DNA of 64,000 nt from Saururus chinensis. Its lineage: Eukaryota > Streptophyta > Magnoliopsida > Piperales > Saururaceae. A program made the position numbers and the translations under genes. The notes under the pieces were generated by a model that worked only from the letters and a program-made list of their open reading frames with translations, had not been told where the DNA came from and did no database searches. The stretch is from NCBI GenBank assembly GCA_035235625.1, contig CP141140.1, positions 67,472,782 to 67,536,781 on the forward strand, in the 5' to 3' direction. Positions 1 through 11,916 of this stretch are shown piece after piece; the first letter of the stretch is position 1; every line of letters starts with the position of its first letter.

Positions 1-478
1 ATAAAAAACTTTGATGATATTCCTCTTTAATATTATTTTTCTCTTTAAAAATAATGATAAAGTAGTTATAAATAGTATCAAATTATTATGAATTTTAATT
101 ATCTATATATTTAAATTAGAATAATTAATATAAAATAAGAAGTATACATAATTATTATATTATTTAATATACTTATTATATTATTTAATAAAATTTATTA
201 ATAATTATTTATTATATTATATAATAATTTATTTTTAGTGTAAAAAATAACTATTTGCTAGTAATATTAAATGATATAAATATAATAAAAAATATTTCTA
301 ATATGGTAATTAATATTTAGTCTTGCAACTTATTCTATTTATGACCATAGTGAAACTAATTTGTCGTTCGTTATACCCTTTCAACGAGTCATGTTATAAC
401 ACGTTACTAAAGACCAAATTTTTACAAAATTGCTCAGACAATTGTCTCAAAGTTTAGACTCCCGTCAGAGGAATATCA
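1..478. other. AT-rich DNA, no gene seen
   Basis: Very AT-rich sequence with many TATTA and TTATAA runs and no convincing reading frame. The last five bases (474-478, TATCA) are the left target duplication of the long LTR-like element that follows. Confidence 0.6.
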
Positions 479-1225
479 TGTAATGCCCGAGATTTTTCAC
501 ATATTTTCCTTAAAATTCACGAGAATTTTTTGTAATATAACGTCTGTAAATCGGAGGAAAAATGACGAAATCAAAACCTGATAAAACAGTTTACAATTTA
601 AAACACTAAACATCCATTTTTTATTTAAATATTTTCATCATATGGTCAAACATCGTACGGCCAAAGCAAATATCATCAGGCGCTACTTGAAAACACATGT
701 ACGAATAAATTGCTATGATCATAGACTTTAAATATAAATCCCTCCCAGACATCCTTGAGTGCAAGTCCCATAACAGTCCACAGACTAATCCAAATGAAAG
801 TCCAGAAAAATAAACATCTTAACGTCTCGTCTCACCCAATACATTAGATCGTGGCACAAATAAACTCGTAGTGAGTGAAGCATATACCTGAGTCAATGTG
901 AATCAATCCACCGCTGAAATGAGCGTCCCACCCCAGGAGCTCTCCGCATAACCTGCAAAACCTCCCGTGCAACGGGGCTAAAAAATAGGGTGATGAGTAT
1001 TTTCATACTCAGTAGGAAAATACCCAGTAGGGGAATCCAAAACAGTGAACTCACTAAGTTCATAAATACATGCGTTCATGCAACTCAAACATGAAGCAAG
1101 TAGGCATATCAATAATCATGCTCATACGCATGCAAACATACCAAATGCACCATCGTGCCAAAGTCATACCAAAGGCACCATCATGCCAAAATCATACCAA
1201 ATGCACCATCGTACCAAAATCATAC

Positions 1226-2654
1226 TGATAAGTATGAAATCTATATCTATTTTATATGCCTTTTTACCTTATTTGCTAATATAGATTAGGTTAATTTAGA
1301 GTTAATTATGGTTTATTTAGATTAAGATAGATATTAGTATTTTAGTTTAATTATTAATAATTTTGTAGTTATTAGTTGTTTAGACATGTATTTAAATCAA
1401 GATGGAATTTTAGTTACTTTATATATGTCTAAAGTATGATATTTTATATTTTGTAGGAAAAGTGCGCTTATCGAAGTACTTGGACGATATTTTGAATAGT
1501 TCAAAGTATTCTTCACATGTTTTAAAGTGATTTGGACAACTTTTCGGAGTTATAAACAAGTTGGAAATTAATATGGACACGAAGGAAAGTTTAATGAACA
1601 AAATATGAACTGTCTAGGAAAACTGTCCAGATTACAGAAACACTGTAGCCGATCGAACGGGGTCACTTACCGATCGATCGGGATAACGTGAATTCAGACA
1701 AAAATACAGTTCAAGCGATCAATCGGGCATGCAGGGCGATCGAACGACATAACGTGCAGTTTTCTAGTTTGACCCAAATTTCAATCCTTTTCATATTGGA
1801 CTTCTTCCTACGGAACTGATGCCTATAAAAAGACATATTTGGCTTAAAATTTGGGGATTCCAGTAGATTTTAGGAAGAGAAAAAGGAAGAAGGTGGAAGA
1901 GAACTCAAAGCTTTCAATGGAGATTCAAGTGCTTTCTTCTACAATGGAAGGCTAGACTTTTCTTTTACGTAGGAGTTGATGAAGCTATAGATAAGTTTCA
2001 GTTTCTTTTCTTTTTAATTTAGATCTCAGTTGTGAATGATGACAATTGTATAATATGGATTTTCTTTTTAATGGAAGAGCTTTTCATGTTTATTCAAGTC
2101 TATGTTGATTTATTGTCTTGTAGATGATAGATTGATGTGGTTTCGATATTTGTATCGATTCTAATTTTTGTGATTTAGATGAGATGTTCATACAATAGTT
2201 TTAATGTTCAGATAATTAATGACTTGGATGAGTTATACTAAGATTAGACGGGTCATGCCTATAGCTAGTTTAGTGTAGATGATCCGTGTTATTGTCAAAG
2301 ATAGTTCATGCCATGGAAGTTAATTAATGATTCTTTTTGAAGTAATTCTAGCTTGTAGCTGAGAATACTTGTTTATATTTACACTAGATTTAGATTAAAA
2401 GTTAAGGAATTGTTATGGTTCTATAGTGGATTCAATTTCCTAAGTAAATTCCATCGAATTAATCTCTTGTTTTTAAACTAATTGATTTCTTTCTTTTGCT
2501 TAATTTAAGTTTAAGTTGTTTTTAGTTTGTAATCAGCAAATTCCTCTTTAGATTTAGTGATAATCCATCTGTCCCTGAGGTTCGACAACCCTTAAATACT
2601 TATCCTAGTACAATTACCTTGGACACTTGCAAAGGGTTTAATTATAAACGATCA
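1226..2654 (+). mobile_element. Nested 1.43-kb solo-LTR-like element, copy 1
   Basis: It runs from TGATAAGTATG to ATAAACGATCA and is flanked by a perfect 5-bp duplication CATAC (1221-1225 and 2655-2659). A TATA-like box, CTATAAAAA, lies at 1823-1831, as expected in an LTR with a U3 of about 600 bp. It has no coding capacity. A second copy of nearly the same length lies inverted at 59072-60504. The motif near the 3' end (CCCTGAGGTTCGACAACC, about 2573-2590) resembles the 3' part of plant Ty3 Tat/Athila-type LTRs; that lineage call is from memory and tentative. Confidence 0.85.
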
Positions 2655-3156
2655 CATACCAAAGGCACCATCGTGCCAAAATCATACTATCAAATCAAAC
2701 TTACACAAACACCCATATCTAGGGTCATACAAACTTACTCGTACCATTGTACGCATACTCGTACAATATACGCATACTTGTATGACCTTACTCATACAAT
2801 CATACTCAAAATCATACACTTACTGTCTTACTCAGAAACATACTCTCACAATCGTACTCATACTCTCACAATCGTGCTCATACACACCCTCTTACAGTCG
2901 TACTCATACTCATAATCGTACACATATCAACGACCACTGAAGCTCATTACAACTAATAAGCTCCAACATTGAAATGGAAAAGAATGTCACTGGGCAACAC
3001 CTTAACCTCCGGGGAGTGCTAGACGCCATGGACTTTTCCGAAGGTAAGGCACACCAATGCTCATGGGGCACTGGATCAAACAAGTAAGAGTAGATCCATT
3101 ATACTACTTACCTGACGCGCAAACATAAACACCTACACATAAGGGGTCATACAGTT

Positions 3157-3296
3157 GCCCACCATAATGGGTCTTATAGCGCCATAGAATCGCCCACCAT
3201 AATGGGTCTTATAGTGCCAGAGAATTGCCCACCATAATGGGTCTTATAGTGCCAGAGAATTGCCCACCATAATGGGTCTTATAGTGCCAGTGCCAC
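3157..3296. repeat. 35-bp tandem repeat, four units
   Basis: Four consecutive 35-bp units, each beginning GCCCACCATAATGGGTCTTA, lie inside long element copy A. The inverted copy of the element keeps only two such units (about 29580-29650), so the array has changed in copy number since the copies separated. Confidence 0.85.
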
Positions 3297-4214
3297 TCTT
3301 GGGAAGAAAACATACAGTGCCACTTGGGCAGAAACATACAGTGTCACTCTTAGGCGGAATCATATAACGCTCTCAATAGAGTATCAAACGTCTGGGCTTA
3401 CACAGCACACAGACCAAATCGAAAACATACTTCGTTCTCAACAGAGCATCAGACGTCCGGTGCTCTATACAGCACACAGACAACATCCGGCAGGATAAAC
3501 ACCATGGCAAGACATGAGAAATGGTCAGCCGACTCATTATTGGCTAGCCCAAATACGGAACTTAATCCGTCGAACCCTCAGGTCTCAAACTCACAACGCT
3601 ATCATTAGTTGTGCTTATAATTCAAGTTTGAATTAAGTAATTTATGTGGTACAATTATGCCACACAAACTCATAGTCCTCGACTGATCAAACTGAAGCTG
3701 AGCCCGATCCGAAACCCTAGTTCGTGAGGGCAGCATACTTCACTTACACGTCCACATCATGGACAAAACTCATCGTACACCAAAATCCTTATGGTCTTAC
3801 ATGCTTCGCCATCCACCTTATGGCCAAACCATCTTACACTGACATCCTCAAATGAAGCTCCTCAGAGCCAACCCAGTTGTCGCCCTCTTACTTATATCTC
3901 ACTTATTATACTTACTTTTCACTTCATAATCTATACGTTATGCTTGTACAATTATGCACACTCTTACTGTCTAACAATCGCCCAACATACAATCCAACCC
4001 AAACCGATCCATTCTATCCCTTGCCCGTCATACTCATATCCTCTGACATTCGTCATACGCTTACACATCCATATCCAAATCCAAACAAAGCCTCTGTCAC
4101 CTCTTACTGTCCATCGCCCATACCTCTGCCCCCATACACTTACCAATATCCATATCATAGGCAAATAGTCATCACACATACGTATAACATACACATACTG
4201 TCATACATACGTAA

Positions 4215-4600
4215 CTTACAAACATGCTCACTAGCCATCACTAGTGCATACTTACACATTTATACTTACGTCAAACATACACGCTAGTCATCACTAGCAC
4301 ATGCATACATACGTTAACATACACGCTAGCCATCACTAGCACATGCATACATACATCAAACATACACGCTAGCCATCACTAGCACATGCATAATTCATAC
4401 ATACTCTAAACATGCACACTAGCCATCACTAGCACATGCATACATACGTCAAACATACATGCTAGCCATCACTAGCACATACTCAATCAACATACGAAAC
4501 TTACCAACAAACACGTTAGTCATCACTAGCACATGCATAAACCAAACATCAAACATGCACGCTAGCCATCACTAGCACATGCATACACCAAACATACTTC
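4215..4600. repeat. Degenerate tandem repeat with CTAGCCATCACTAGCACATG core
   Basis: About nine units of roughly 40-60 bp share the core GCTAGCCATCACTAGCACAT followed by GCATACATAC-like spacers. The core contains CTAG inverted motifs. The array is internal to long element copy A and corresponds to the array at 28225-28520 in copy B. No coding function is evident. Confidence 0.8.
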
Positions 4601-6449
4601 AAACATACATGTCATATTCATTTCAACATACCATACAATCATGCTTATACGCACATCATGCAATCGGATCGTTACTTAACATCCAAGCATGGAATCATAC
4701 AATCCTAGCATGCTGCTACTCATTCAAGCATGCTATCATGAAATTACGAGTTCAAAGCTCCCCTACCTCGTAATCATGACGTTCGATGGCGAGCACACGA
4801 TGGTGGTGGCGTCGGCACTGGAGTTGGTAGTCGAAACCGTTGCCTGGCTGAGAGAGTTGTTGTCCCGGGGATTTTAGGAAGCGCCGGAACTAGTCACGGC
4901 CAAACAGGGTGTCAGAAGTCAATGCGGCAAAACCCGCGATCCACGGCAGCACACTAGGGTGGCCGGGAGAAATATCATGCCAACATATGTGGCGGTGCGA
5001 CCAAAAGTCGATGGTGTACTCACTGAAGATGGGCCAGTGGCTAAGACGTGCTCAGCCGGCCACAAGACGTTGAAATCGGCCGTGGACAGCACCCAATGGC
5101 GACGATTTCGGTCAACAAAGGCCCACATAAGGGTGGAAAGCGTGGGGCAATGCTTGAGGACAGAGGAGAGGTGGAGGAGGGCTATGTGTCAACTCTACTC
5201 GGTGGCAAAGCCAACCGATGGTTAGGCGGCACGAATGCGGCGCCTAAACCCAAAAGCACAAGCGTGGCCACATGCACACGCAGCCCAAAGGGGGGGAGAG
5301 GGCTGAAAAGAGGCGAACCAAGGCCCACAAAAGGCCAACAGGGCCAAGGCCCTATCTATGGCCAATCAAAGCAGCGACATCGCCGATAGCCACCCACAAT
5401 CAAAACTCATGGTGCGGGCAGCTGTGCATCTCGCACGGTATAGGGCAAACAACAAGCGGCCCATTCCGAGTAGAGTGTATAATCGGGCCAATCGGGGCTG
5501 GCCCTCATTGTCGCTGAGCCGGGGCAGAGCCCACGATGGCCAAATGGCCCACGGCTCGCTGATGCCAATGACCCGAGATGCACCCAAAGCATCTAATCGG
5601 CCGGAGCAAGGCAATAGGCCAGAGTGGGGTCGGAAATGGCAAACCCCCACCGACACTGGGTCGAGGTAGGCTGGACGGAGTCCTACCGGTGGCCGGACGA
5701 CAACTGGAAACCCACCGGCGTCCAAAAAATCCCATGGACAGTGAGATGGAAATAAAAACAAAACCCGACCAAAGTGCCGGTAGCTCACCACGGAGTGAAC
5801 AAAGCATGGTGGCGGCTCTAGCCAGCGCCTATAGGTTCCTAGCGGCCAACTAAACATAAGTCTAGTTGAGGGCGGCCGCAAATGATGTCAAAATTGTACA
5901 CCCACAGTTCAAAAACGTGATTGAAGGAGAGAAAAACCCAAAACAAAGGTTCGATACCTTGTGGAGGAGCGAAGAGGCCGTGGCGGCGGTCATAGCCAGT
6001 AGCTACGGACTCGTGGCAGTAAGGCAAAGCGGATCCTGACAAGAATTGAAGGAATCCGATGACGGAGGAGGGAGAACGGAGTAACCGGATATGCCCTCGG
6101 GTTTTCTCACAAAACCACTGGACGTGAAAAAACTTCTGGAAGTCGAGTTCTGTAATCCGAAGGATGATTTCTTATATATATAGTTAATCTTTTTAATTTT
6201 TACATCCATGTCCCTAATACACGCTCACCTCCCGGTTACGCGCTGTAGCTCCAAAATTCACGCTGTAAGCACGCAGCAAGGCCCACGGCCTGCGACTAAG
6301 CCCCACACCCGACTCTATAAGTATAAATATGGGGTATGTATATATAAATATGAATACGCCGAAGCGTTATATTTTTCCGCCGAAAATGAACATAAAAATA
6401 GCAGGAAAATCCTAAAAAATCTTATAAAAATCAGGGACCTTACATATCA

Positions 6450-7289
6450 TGTCCCGCTTGATAATGAATTTTAAAAAGCTATGATGATCGATGTCATACG
6501 TACATTTGATATTCTTTCTCTTTCTTGAAAACATAATATTTAGTAATAAACAATACGAATTATTAAAAGCCACCAACACGTATTTCAATTTATCTGTCAA
6601 TATTATATTAAATAGTATATTAAAATCTAAAATATATATTTTTTCCTAAATGGGCTACATTGGGTCGGGGTAGGAATTAAGTTATTAGTATCATATTCGG
6701 TCTGAGTTTTAATACTTACAAGACTAGGGCTACATCTTGGGTCGGGTTAGGTCGAGTTTTGCAGGACTTGACCATGCATACCTAAACATGACCTAATTTA
6801 AATATTTAGAAAACTTAAAAAATAACATTATTATGGAAATAAATACAAAAAAGTTTAAATAATTTTTTAGTTTTACCTGTTAACTTGTAAAATTTTTGTG
6901 AGTAAATATAATTATCAAAATAAAACGTTTGTATCGTCGGACCTTAGATCAAACAACCCATAAAGTATGAGTTCATACATGTAATACACTTAATTATGCT
7001 GTCAGATTTTGATGTGACAACTTATGATGCATGGGCCTATGTGCGACTATATATGAACTGTATGGATGGCAATTGGGTGGATGTATAAAGTATGGCCTAA
7101 TAGCGATGCTTTTATATATATGTTGATAATATATATGGTATTAGTTATGTTTATATCTAAGTGTCGCTAATAAATTTATTTAATTTTTTATTTATTATTA
7201 GAAAAATAAAATAAATAATTTAAAAAAATTAAAATTAATTTCTACTAATCTCTCCCTTCTTATCCGTAGAGCCGGAGTTCACGGTGACG
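6450..7289. other. AT-rich non-coding DNA
   Basis: No gene is visible. The stretch contains GGGTCGGG(T/G)TAGG-type motifs (about 6660-6760). Near 7160 the motif GTGTCGCTAATAA matches the repeat unit of the CACTA-like element to the right, so the left part of that element may begin around 7.1 kb. No CACTA-type left terminus was found. Confidence 0.5.
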
Positions 7290-7502
7290 CACGTGAAAGA
7301 GAGAGAGGAGGAGAGAGAGAGAGGAGAGAGAGTGTGAGGAGAGAGGAGGGAGAGAGCAGGAGAGGGGAGAGAGAGTGAGAGGAAGAGAGGGGTGAGAGAG
7401 AGAGAGAAGAGAGGGAGAGGAGAGAGAGAAGAGAGAGAGTGAGGAGAGAGGACAAAGAGCTAAAAGGGGAGAGAGAAGAGAGGAGGGGAGAGAGGGAAGA
7501 GG

Positions 7503-7584
<82 letters not shown>

Positions 7585-7745
7585 AGAGAGAGAGAGAGGA
7601 GAGAGAGAGAAGAGAGAGAGAGAGGAGAGAGAGAGAGAAGAGAGAGAGGAGAGAGAGAAGAGAGAGAGTGTGAGGAGAGAGGAGGGAGAGAGAGTGAGAG
7701 GAAGAGAGGGAGAGAAGAGAGGGAGAGGAGAGAGAGTGAGGAGAA
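7290..7745. repeat. 450-bp purine (GA) tract
   Basis: An almost pure polypurine tract built from GAGAGA, GAGGAG and AGAGAA runs. It could form triplex DNA. The 107-108 aa reading frames on both strands are low-complexity Arg/Glu or Ser/Leu strings and are not genes. A polypyrimidine tract occupies a similar place beside the second CACTA-like end (19727-20690). Confidence 0.9.
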
Positions 7746-8707
7746 AATATTTTAATAATTAAATTTAAACTATTAGAGACGCTCATCTCATCTCATAATG
7801 TGAAGTAATTAGTGACGCCCTCATGGGAGGGATGGGATCTATTAGGCAAGAGTTGCCACTAATCATGCTAGTTTTTCACTCATGTTAAAAATCTTAATAC
7901 ATGCTACTCAACTTTCTGTAAATTTGACACCGAAATTTGTATCTTTTCCAATAAAATCCACAACAAAAATTGTAAAATAGTGTTACTCAAATATAAAGAT
8001 AATTATATGAGCACAAAACGAGCAAAACTTTGTTTCTGAAGTGAAAAACAGAGAACTGCCAATGTGTATATATAATATTGCTATGCATCTTGTAAATGAT
8101 CAACTTCAGTTGTTCTGTCTTTACATTTTATATACTAAATTCCTGATCAATTGTGAAGTTTACAGCTAAAACTAAATTAAGTACATGCCATATTTGATTT
8201 ATGTATGTTAATTATTATTAGGTCTTGAATCAACTTTTTTATAGTTTACAGCTAAAACTGAATTCAGTACATGCCTTGAGGAGAATATTATGAAAGTATG
8301 TGGTCTTGTTATCTAAAATCAATATCTCAGTTCTTCTAACCCAGTTATTTTTTCTTTCCTCATTAAAAACTTGACTGATTAGTTTTTAAACCATGAACTT
8401 TACTGCTGCGTGATGTTTCTCCCCTTTTGGTTGGAGTGCTTTGTATGATTGTCATTGCAAAGATAAAAAAACATACGCAATTCATCATTAATTTTTTCCT
8501 AGTTTTAGCCAAGATAAGGTGATATAAACAATGACTCATTCCACGAAATCCCACGAGTACTAAAAACTTCTATAATGTCTATACCTATTCCTCACTTAAT
8601 TTGCTCAAAGATTTTTGAATAATACTATGCTTCACATCATTGTTTCAGTTGGAAATGCACCACAAGTTGAAGAGGACCCATCTTCGTTGCTTCATAGTTT
8701 GAAGCAA

Positions 8708-8905
8708 ATGGCGAGCTCCACCACCTTACCCTATGACTTATGCAAGTTCATAGGCTGCAAGTGCCACCTAGAGTGTGTGTTTGCTTCCGTACTTCCAGCC
8801 GGGCCAGCCTTCCAAGTTAGTCAATGTGCTCAACTTGTTCGGGGCCAGCAACGTGACCAAACTCCTCAATGAGCTCCACACCCACTACCGGAAGGATTGC
8901 CAGTG
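8708..8905 (+). pseudogene. LBD (LATERAL ORGAN BOUNDARIES domain) gene fragment, frameshifted
   Basis: From the ATG at 8708 the frame reads MASSTTLPYDLCKF, then CKCHLECVFA. This matches the start and the C-block zinc-finger-like motif (CX2CX6CX3C) of LBD plant transcription factors, except that the first Cys is replaced by Tyr. Near 8805 the frame is lost. Another frame continues with LFGASNVTKLLNELHTHYR, the Gly-Ala-Ser (GAS) block of class I LBD proteins. Sequence similarity ends near 8905, well short of a full LOB domain. So the fragment covers roughly the first 65 residues, with at least one indel. It lies between the GA tract and the CACTA-like terminus, which suggests capture by that element. 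It cannot make a functional LBD protein. Confidence 0.8.
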
Positions 8906-9109
8906 TATTGGGCCCTTTTAAGAGTGTCAATTCTACATATCATAATATATTTTTGTCCATCACAGGTAGAAATTAATATGAAACAACTCAAATTGTATCA
9001 TAAGCAACGATTTTTAATTGTATTCTTGATTGTATGGATATAATAAGAAATTATAAATGTAATTTTTATTTGTATTTAAAGTATTATTATATTTTTTTTC
9101 AATTTTTTT

Positions 9110-9770
9110 CCATTAGCGATGCTCAATATATGTCGCTAATAATCATATTAGTGAGTCTTATGTAAATTTATTATTAGCGACGCTAAATAAATATCGCTAA
9201 TAGTCATATTAGCGACGCTTAATAAGCGTCGCTATTAGTAAATAACTATAGCGACGCTTAGTAAGTGTCGCAAATATGATTATTCACGACGCTTTCCAAG
9301 AGCGTTGCTAATGTATATGTTTATTTAAAAAATTAAATAAACATCATTAATACATATATTTTTAGCGATGGTAATAAAACTGTCGCGAGTATAGGTTATT
9401 ATTAGCGACGGAAAAAAACTGTCGCTAATATCGTTATTAGTGACGGTAAAAAACTATCGCTAATACATATTATTAGTGACACAAATAAAAACGTCGCGAA
9501 TACATATTATTAACGACGCTAAGGAAACTGTCGCTAATATACACTATTAGTGGCATAAATAAAAGTGTCACTAATACTTATTATTAACGACGCAAGTGAA
9601 ACTGTCGCTAATGCCTATTATTAGCGACGCTTTTCTTTCTGTCGCAATTTAGTATTAGCAACTGGGTTATTTGCGACGCTTATTGTGACATTTCGTAAGT
9701 GTCGCAAATACTCTTTAGCAACGCTTTTTAGAGTATTAGCGACGCTTACGAGCGTCGCTAATACTCTTAT
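9110..9770. repeat. Subterminal AGCGACGCT inverted-repeat array
   Basis: About twenty occurrences of TTAGCGACGCT or its complement AGCGTCGCTAA, alternating in orientation and 20-45 bp apart, with variants such as TTAGCGACGGT. In CACTA elements such subterminal repeats bind the transposase. That role is known for the family and inferred here. Confidence 0.75.
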
Positions 9771-9844
9771 TTGTTGTAGTGTTCTTCTGATTTGCATGTC
9801 TAGCCACCGACGGGCTCAGCTCCGGATCAATTAGGTTTAAGGTC

Positions 9845-9867
9845 NNNNNNNNNNNNNNNNNNNNNNN
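9845..9867. other. Assembly gap (23 N)
   Basis: A run of 23 undetermined bases. It lies 63 bp outside the CACTA-like terminus, so the flank on that side is incomplete. Confidence 1.
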
Positions 9868-10562
9868 TGTTAGTCACATTAAAATTTGTTAGTAGGATTC
9901 AAAAATTGGAGCCCAACCACGTGCCTTGTCAAATGTTTTTTGCAATTTGTTTATGAATTTGGTGGGAAGCTGAAAGACATCTAATATAAGCAGAATCAAG
10001 AAGGTTCATGTCACACTCCTCACAGAAGAGATTGATTGAAGCTCCAAAGAGTTAGACGTTGCCATTTGATATAGAACTCGGCCTTCTTGCATTTGATTTT
10101 TAAGGTTAATTTGTAGACACCGAGTTTCTCTTCTCTGCACCTTAATTTATGCTGACAAGCATGAATTTTGCGATGATAGCCAATCTTATCAAACATCTAT
10201 ACTCCCTTCATTTTCAATGACCAAGTTTTCATTTCAAAGAATGCTTTGCTTATGCTCCATGTAAGTATTTGAATTGTTTTAGCTTATATGTACAACTTTT
10301 CCTTCTTTGTCCTGTCATATGAACAGTAGAAGATGAAGTAGATTTTATGTGCTTTGCTTTTGCGCTTCTATGTTTAATCCTAGTTGTTATATATCTATTT
10401 AATTTTAACATATCCTTTTACTTGTGTGCATGAATTTGATCAGAAGATACTACTAGTCCTTACTTATCGTACATCTTCATTCATTAGCATTTATTCTTGG
10501 TAAAGATGGAAGCAAACAAGAAGCACTAGCCATTGGACATGGGAACAGAGAGGCCTCACTAA
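9868..10562. other. Non-coding DNA, no gene recognised
   Basis: AT-rich sequence with no long reading frame. Its right end runs into the coding-like stretch at 10563. Confidence 0.5.
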
Positions 10563-10720
10563 GGCTCCATTGTCACCTTTGTCCATGACTGTTGGACCTC
10601 CTCGAGGCAGTACGTGAGCTTCTCAAGGTACAACCTAGATAGCAAGCTAGGGAGTATGGAGTTCCACAACTACATGAAACACATGCCCCTGACACTAGGC
10701 AACCATCCCATGGCAGCTAT
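10563..10720 (+). pseudogene. Coding-like fragment cut off by a SIRE-like LTR
   Basis: After a TAA at 10560 one frame is open for 53 codons and has the composition of real protein rather than repeat. It includes IVTFVHDCWTSSRQYVSFSR and MEFHNYMKHMPLTLGNHPMA. The frame ends at the LTR that begins at 10721. An ATG lies just upstream at 10539 but is followed by the TAA. I do not recognise the family. It may be the relic of a host gene interrupted by the LTR element, or chance. Confidence 0.35.
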
Positions 10721-11916
10721 TGAACTTTAATATCAGTCTAATTGACTTAGCGGATCACTGGATTGTTCTTGAAACTAGTACTTTTAATAAGTAAGAATTA
10801 GATTACTAGCCTCTTTGCGCAGAATTTTAATTAAGCAAAAACAAATAAAACCTAATATTTACTCACTCATCACTCTTAAAATATCAATCAATCAACCATC
10901 AATAAATTCACAAAACACAACAGTTATGTAGAAAAACCCCAACTAGGGTAAAAAATTATGGAGGTTCCAAAGGAACTAAATCAATGCACTAAAAACTAGA
11001 CTTTATATTAACACAAGCAAACTACCAACCTTGTTTAGCCTCTGACACAAGCTCCTCTTATTTTGATCGTTGTTGTTGGCTTTCAAGTCTTCTCCAAGCA
11101 CTTGAAACTTCCTCATCCTTACCTTGTCCTTGTTTCTTTCTAGTATTCAACAAACACCTTTTGTTGTCGTGACTTTGGCCTTAAGGAAATCTTTAATCTT
11201 CCATTTAAGACATGTTGTAACTCTTCTTTAAATACTCTATGTATTAGCTCCTTTAGTTGTGAATTGTCTTCTTCAATTCTCCTCTAGGTTTTCTTCTCTA
11301 GAATTTCATAATTTTATAACCCTTATATAACTCATTAAGTCAGTTTATGACTTATACTTGAATAAAGAATGAAATTGAAATAAGAAGGTCTTAATTTGGG
11401 TAAACTTTTCTTCAAATGATTGATCGGTCTAAATAACGGTAGATTAGTCACTGTTTTTAATGTGCACAGTTCTTCCATTGATCAATCAATTACAAGAGTG
11501 AACAATTGATAACTCTTGGCTTTATTTTGCACAGGGTTGAATCAACAAGTGATTGTTTGCTCTTCTCCTTAATAATTTATAGTGATTGATCGTTCTGCCT
11601 ATATTTTGATATTTTTACCATTTTTACCCAAAAACCTTCTAAAACACCTATAATTATTTTTAACCTTTTCCAACTGATTTATGCATTCTAATGGGATCTG
11701 GATAAGCTTAAAAAACTTTCACATTCTCCAGTTTTTTACCTTGATTAACAAAAACATATATACTCTTATTTTTCAAGTTTGTCAGTTACAAATTTGACTT
11801 GACCACAACAACATAAAATTAGACTCTAAAACTCATTACATATATATGGTATATTGACATAATTTTGACAAAGAAATTAACTAATAAACTAAACATATGA
11901 CTCATATATCCTTACA
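10721..11916 (-). repeat. SIRE-like Ty1/copia LTR, copy 1
   Basis: On the minus strand it starts TGTAAGGATATATGAG and ends TATTAAAGTTCA, with TG...CA ends. It is preceded on that strand by the purine-rich AAAGGGAGAGAT (11917-11928), a polypurine tract. This is therefore a 3' LTR with element interior to its right. It aligns with the copies at 13361, 21335 and 22751 over shared landmarks such as the GGCTAGTAATCTAATTC region and TTGTGGTCAAGTC. Confidence 0.75.

Larger units (their letters stand above)
479..6444 (-). mobile_element. Long solo-LTR-like element, copy A (interrupted)
   Basis: The element begins TGTAATGCCCGAG and ends GGGACCTTACA, so it has TG...CA termini. It is flanked by a perfect 5-bp direct repeat TATCA (474-478 and 6445-6449). 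Without the 1,429-bp insertion at 1226-2654 and its 5-bp duplication it is about 4,532 bp, nearly the same as the inverted copy at 26362-30918 (4,557 bp). It has no internal direct terminal repeats and no recognisable gag or pol, which argues for a solo LTR rather than a full element. By comparison with the LTR at 55.5-57.8 kb, which leads into a primer site, the sense strand is minus. A possible TATA box on the minus strand lies near 6172-6181. Ty3 chromovirus (Tekay/Del-like) origin is inferred from LTR length and end sequence; a large non-autonomous element remains possible. Confidence 0.8.
7150..9781. mobile_element. CACTA-like (En/Spm) element remnant carrying a gene fragment
   Basis: The right terminus reads TTTGTTGTAGTG (ending 9781), the reverse complement of CACTACAACAAA, a CACTA-type end. 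Inward of it lies a dense array of AGCGACGCT and AGCGTCGCT motifs (about 9110-9770), like the subterminal repeats of plant CACTA elements. Similar motifs occur at about 7160 and 7775-7820, so the body probably spans from about 7.1 kb and includes the GA tract and the LBD fragment. No transposase is seen; the left end is not defined. The three bases after the end are TTC. Confidence 0.6.

Noticed and set aside
4215..4600. CRISPR-like regular repeats
   Set aside because: Units vary in length and sequence, the spacers are themselves repeated, there are no cas genes, and the DNA is plant nuclear.
5366..5881. 171-codon frame similar to a 170-codon frame at 26920-27432 in the inverted copy
   Set aside because: The similarity comes from the shared LTR-like DNA. 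Small indels throw segments into different frames between copies, so there is no sign of selection on a protein.
7439..7786. 107-108 codon open frames on both strands
   Set aside because: They are direct translations of the GA tract (Arg/Glu or Ser/Leu strings) with no domain.
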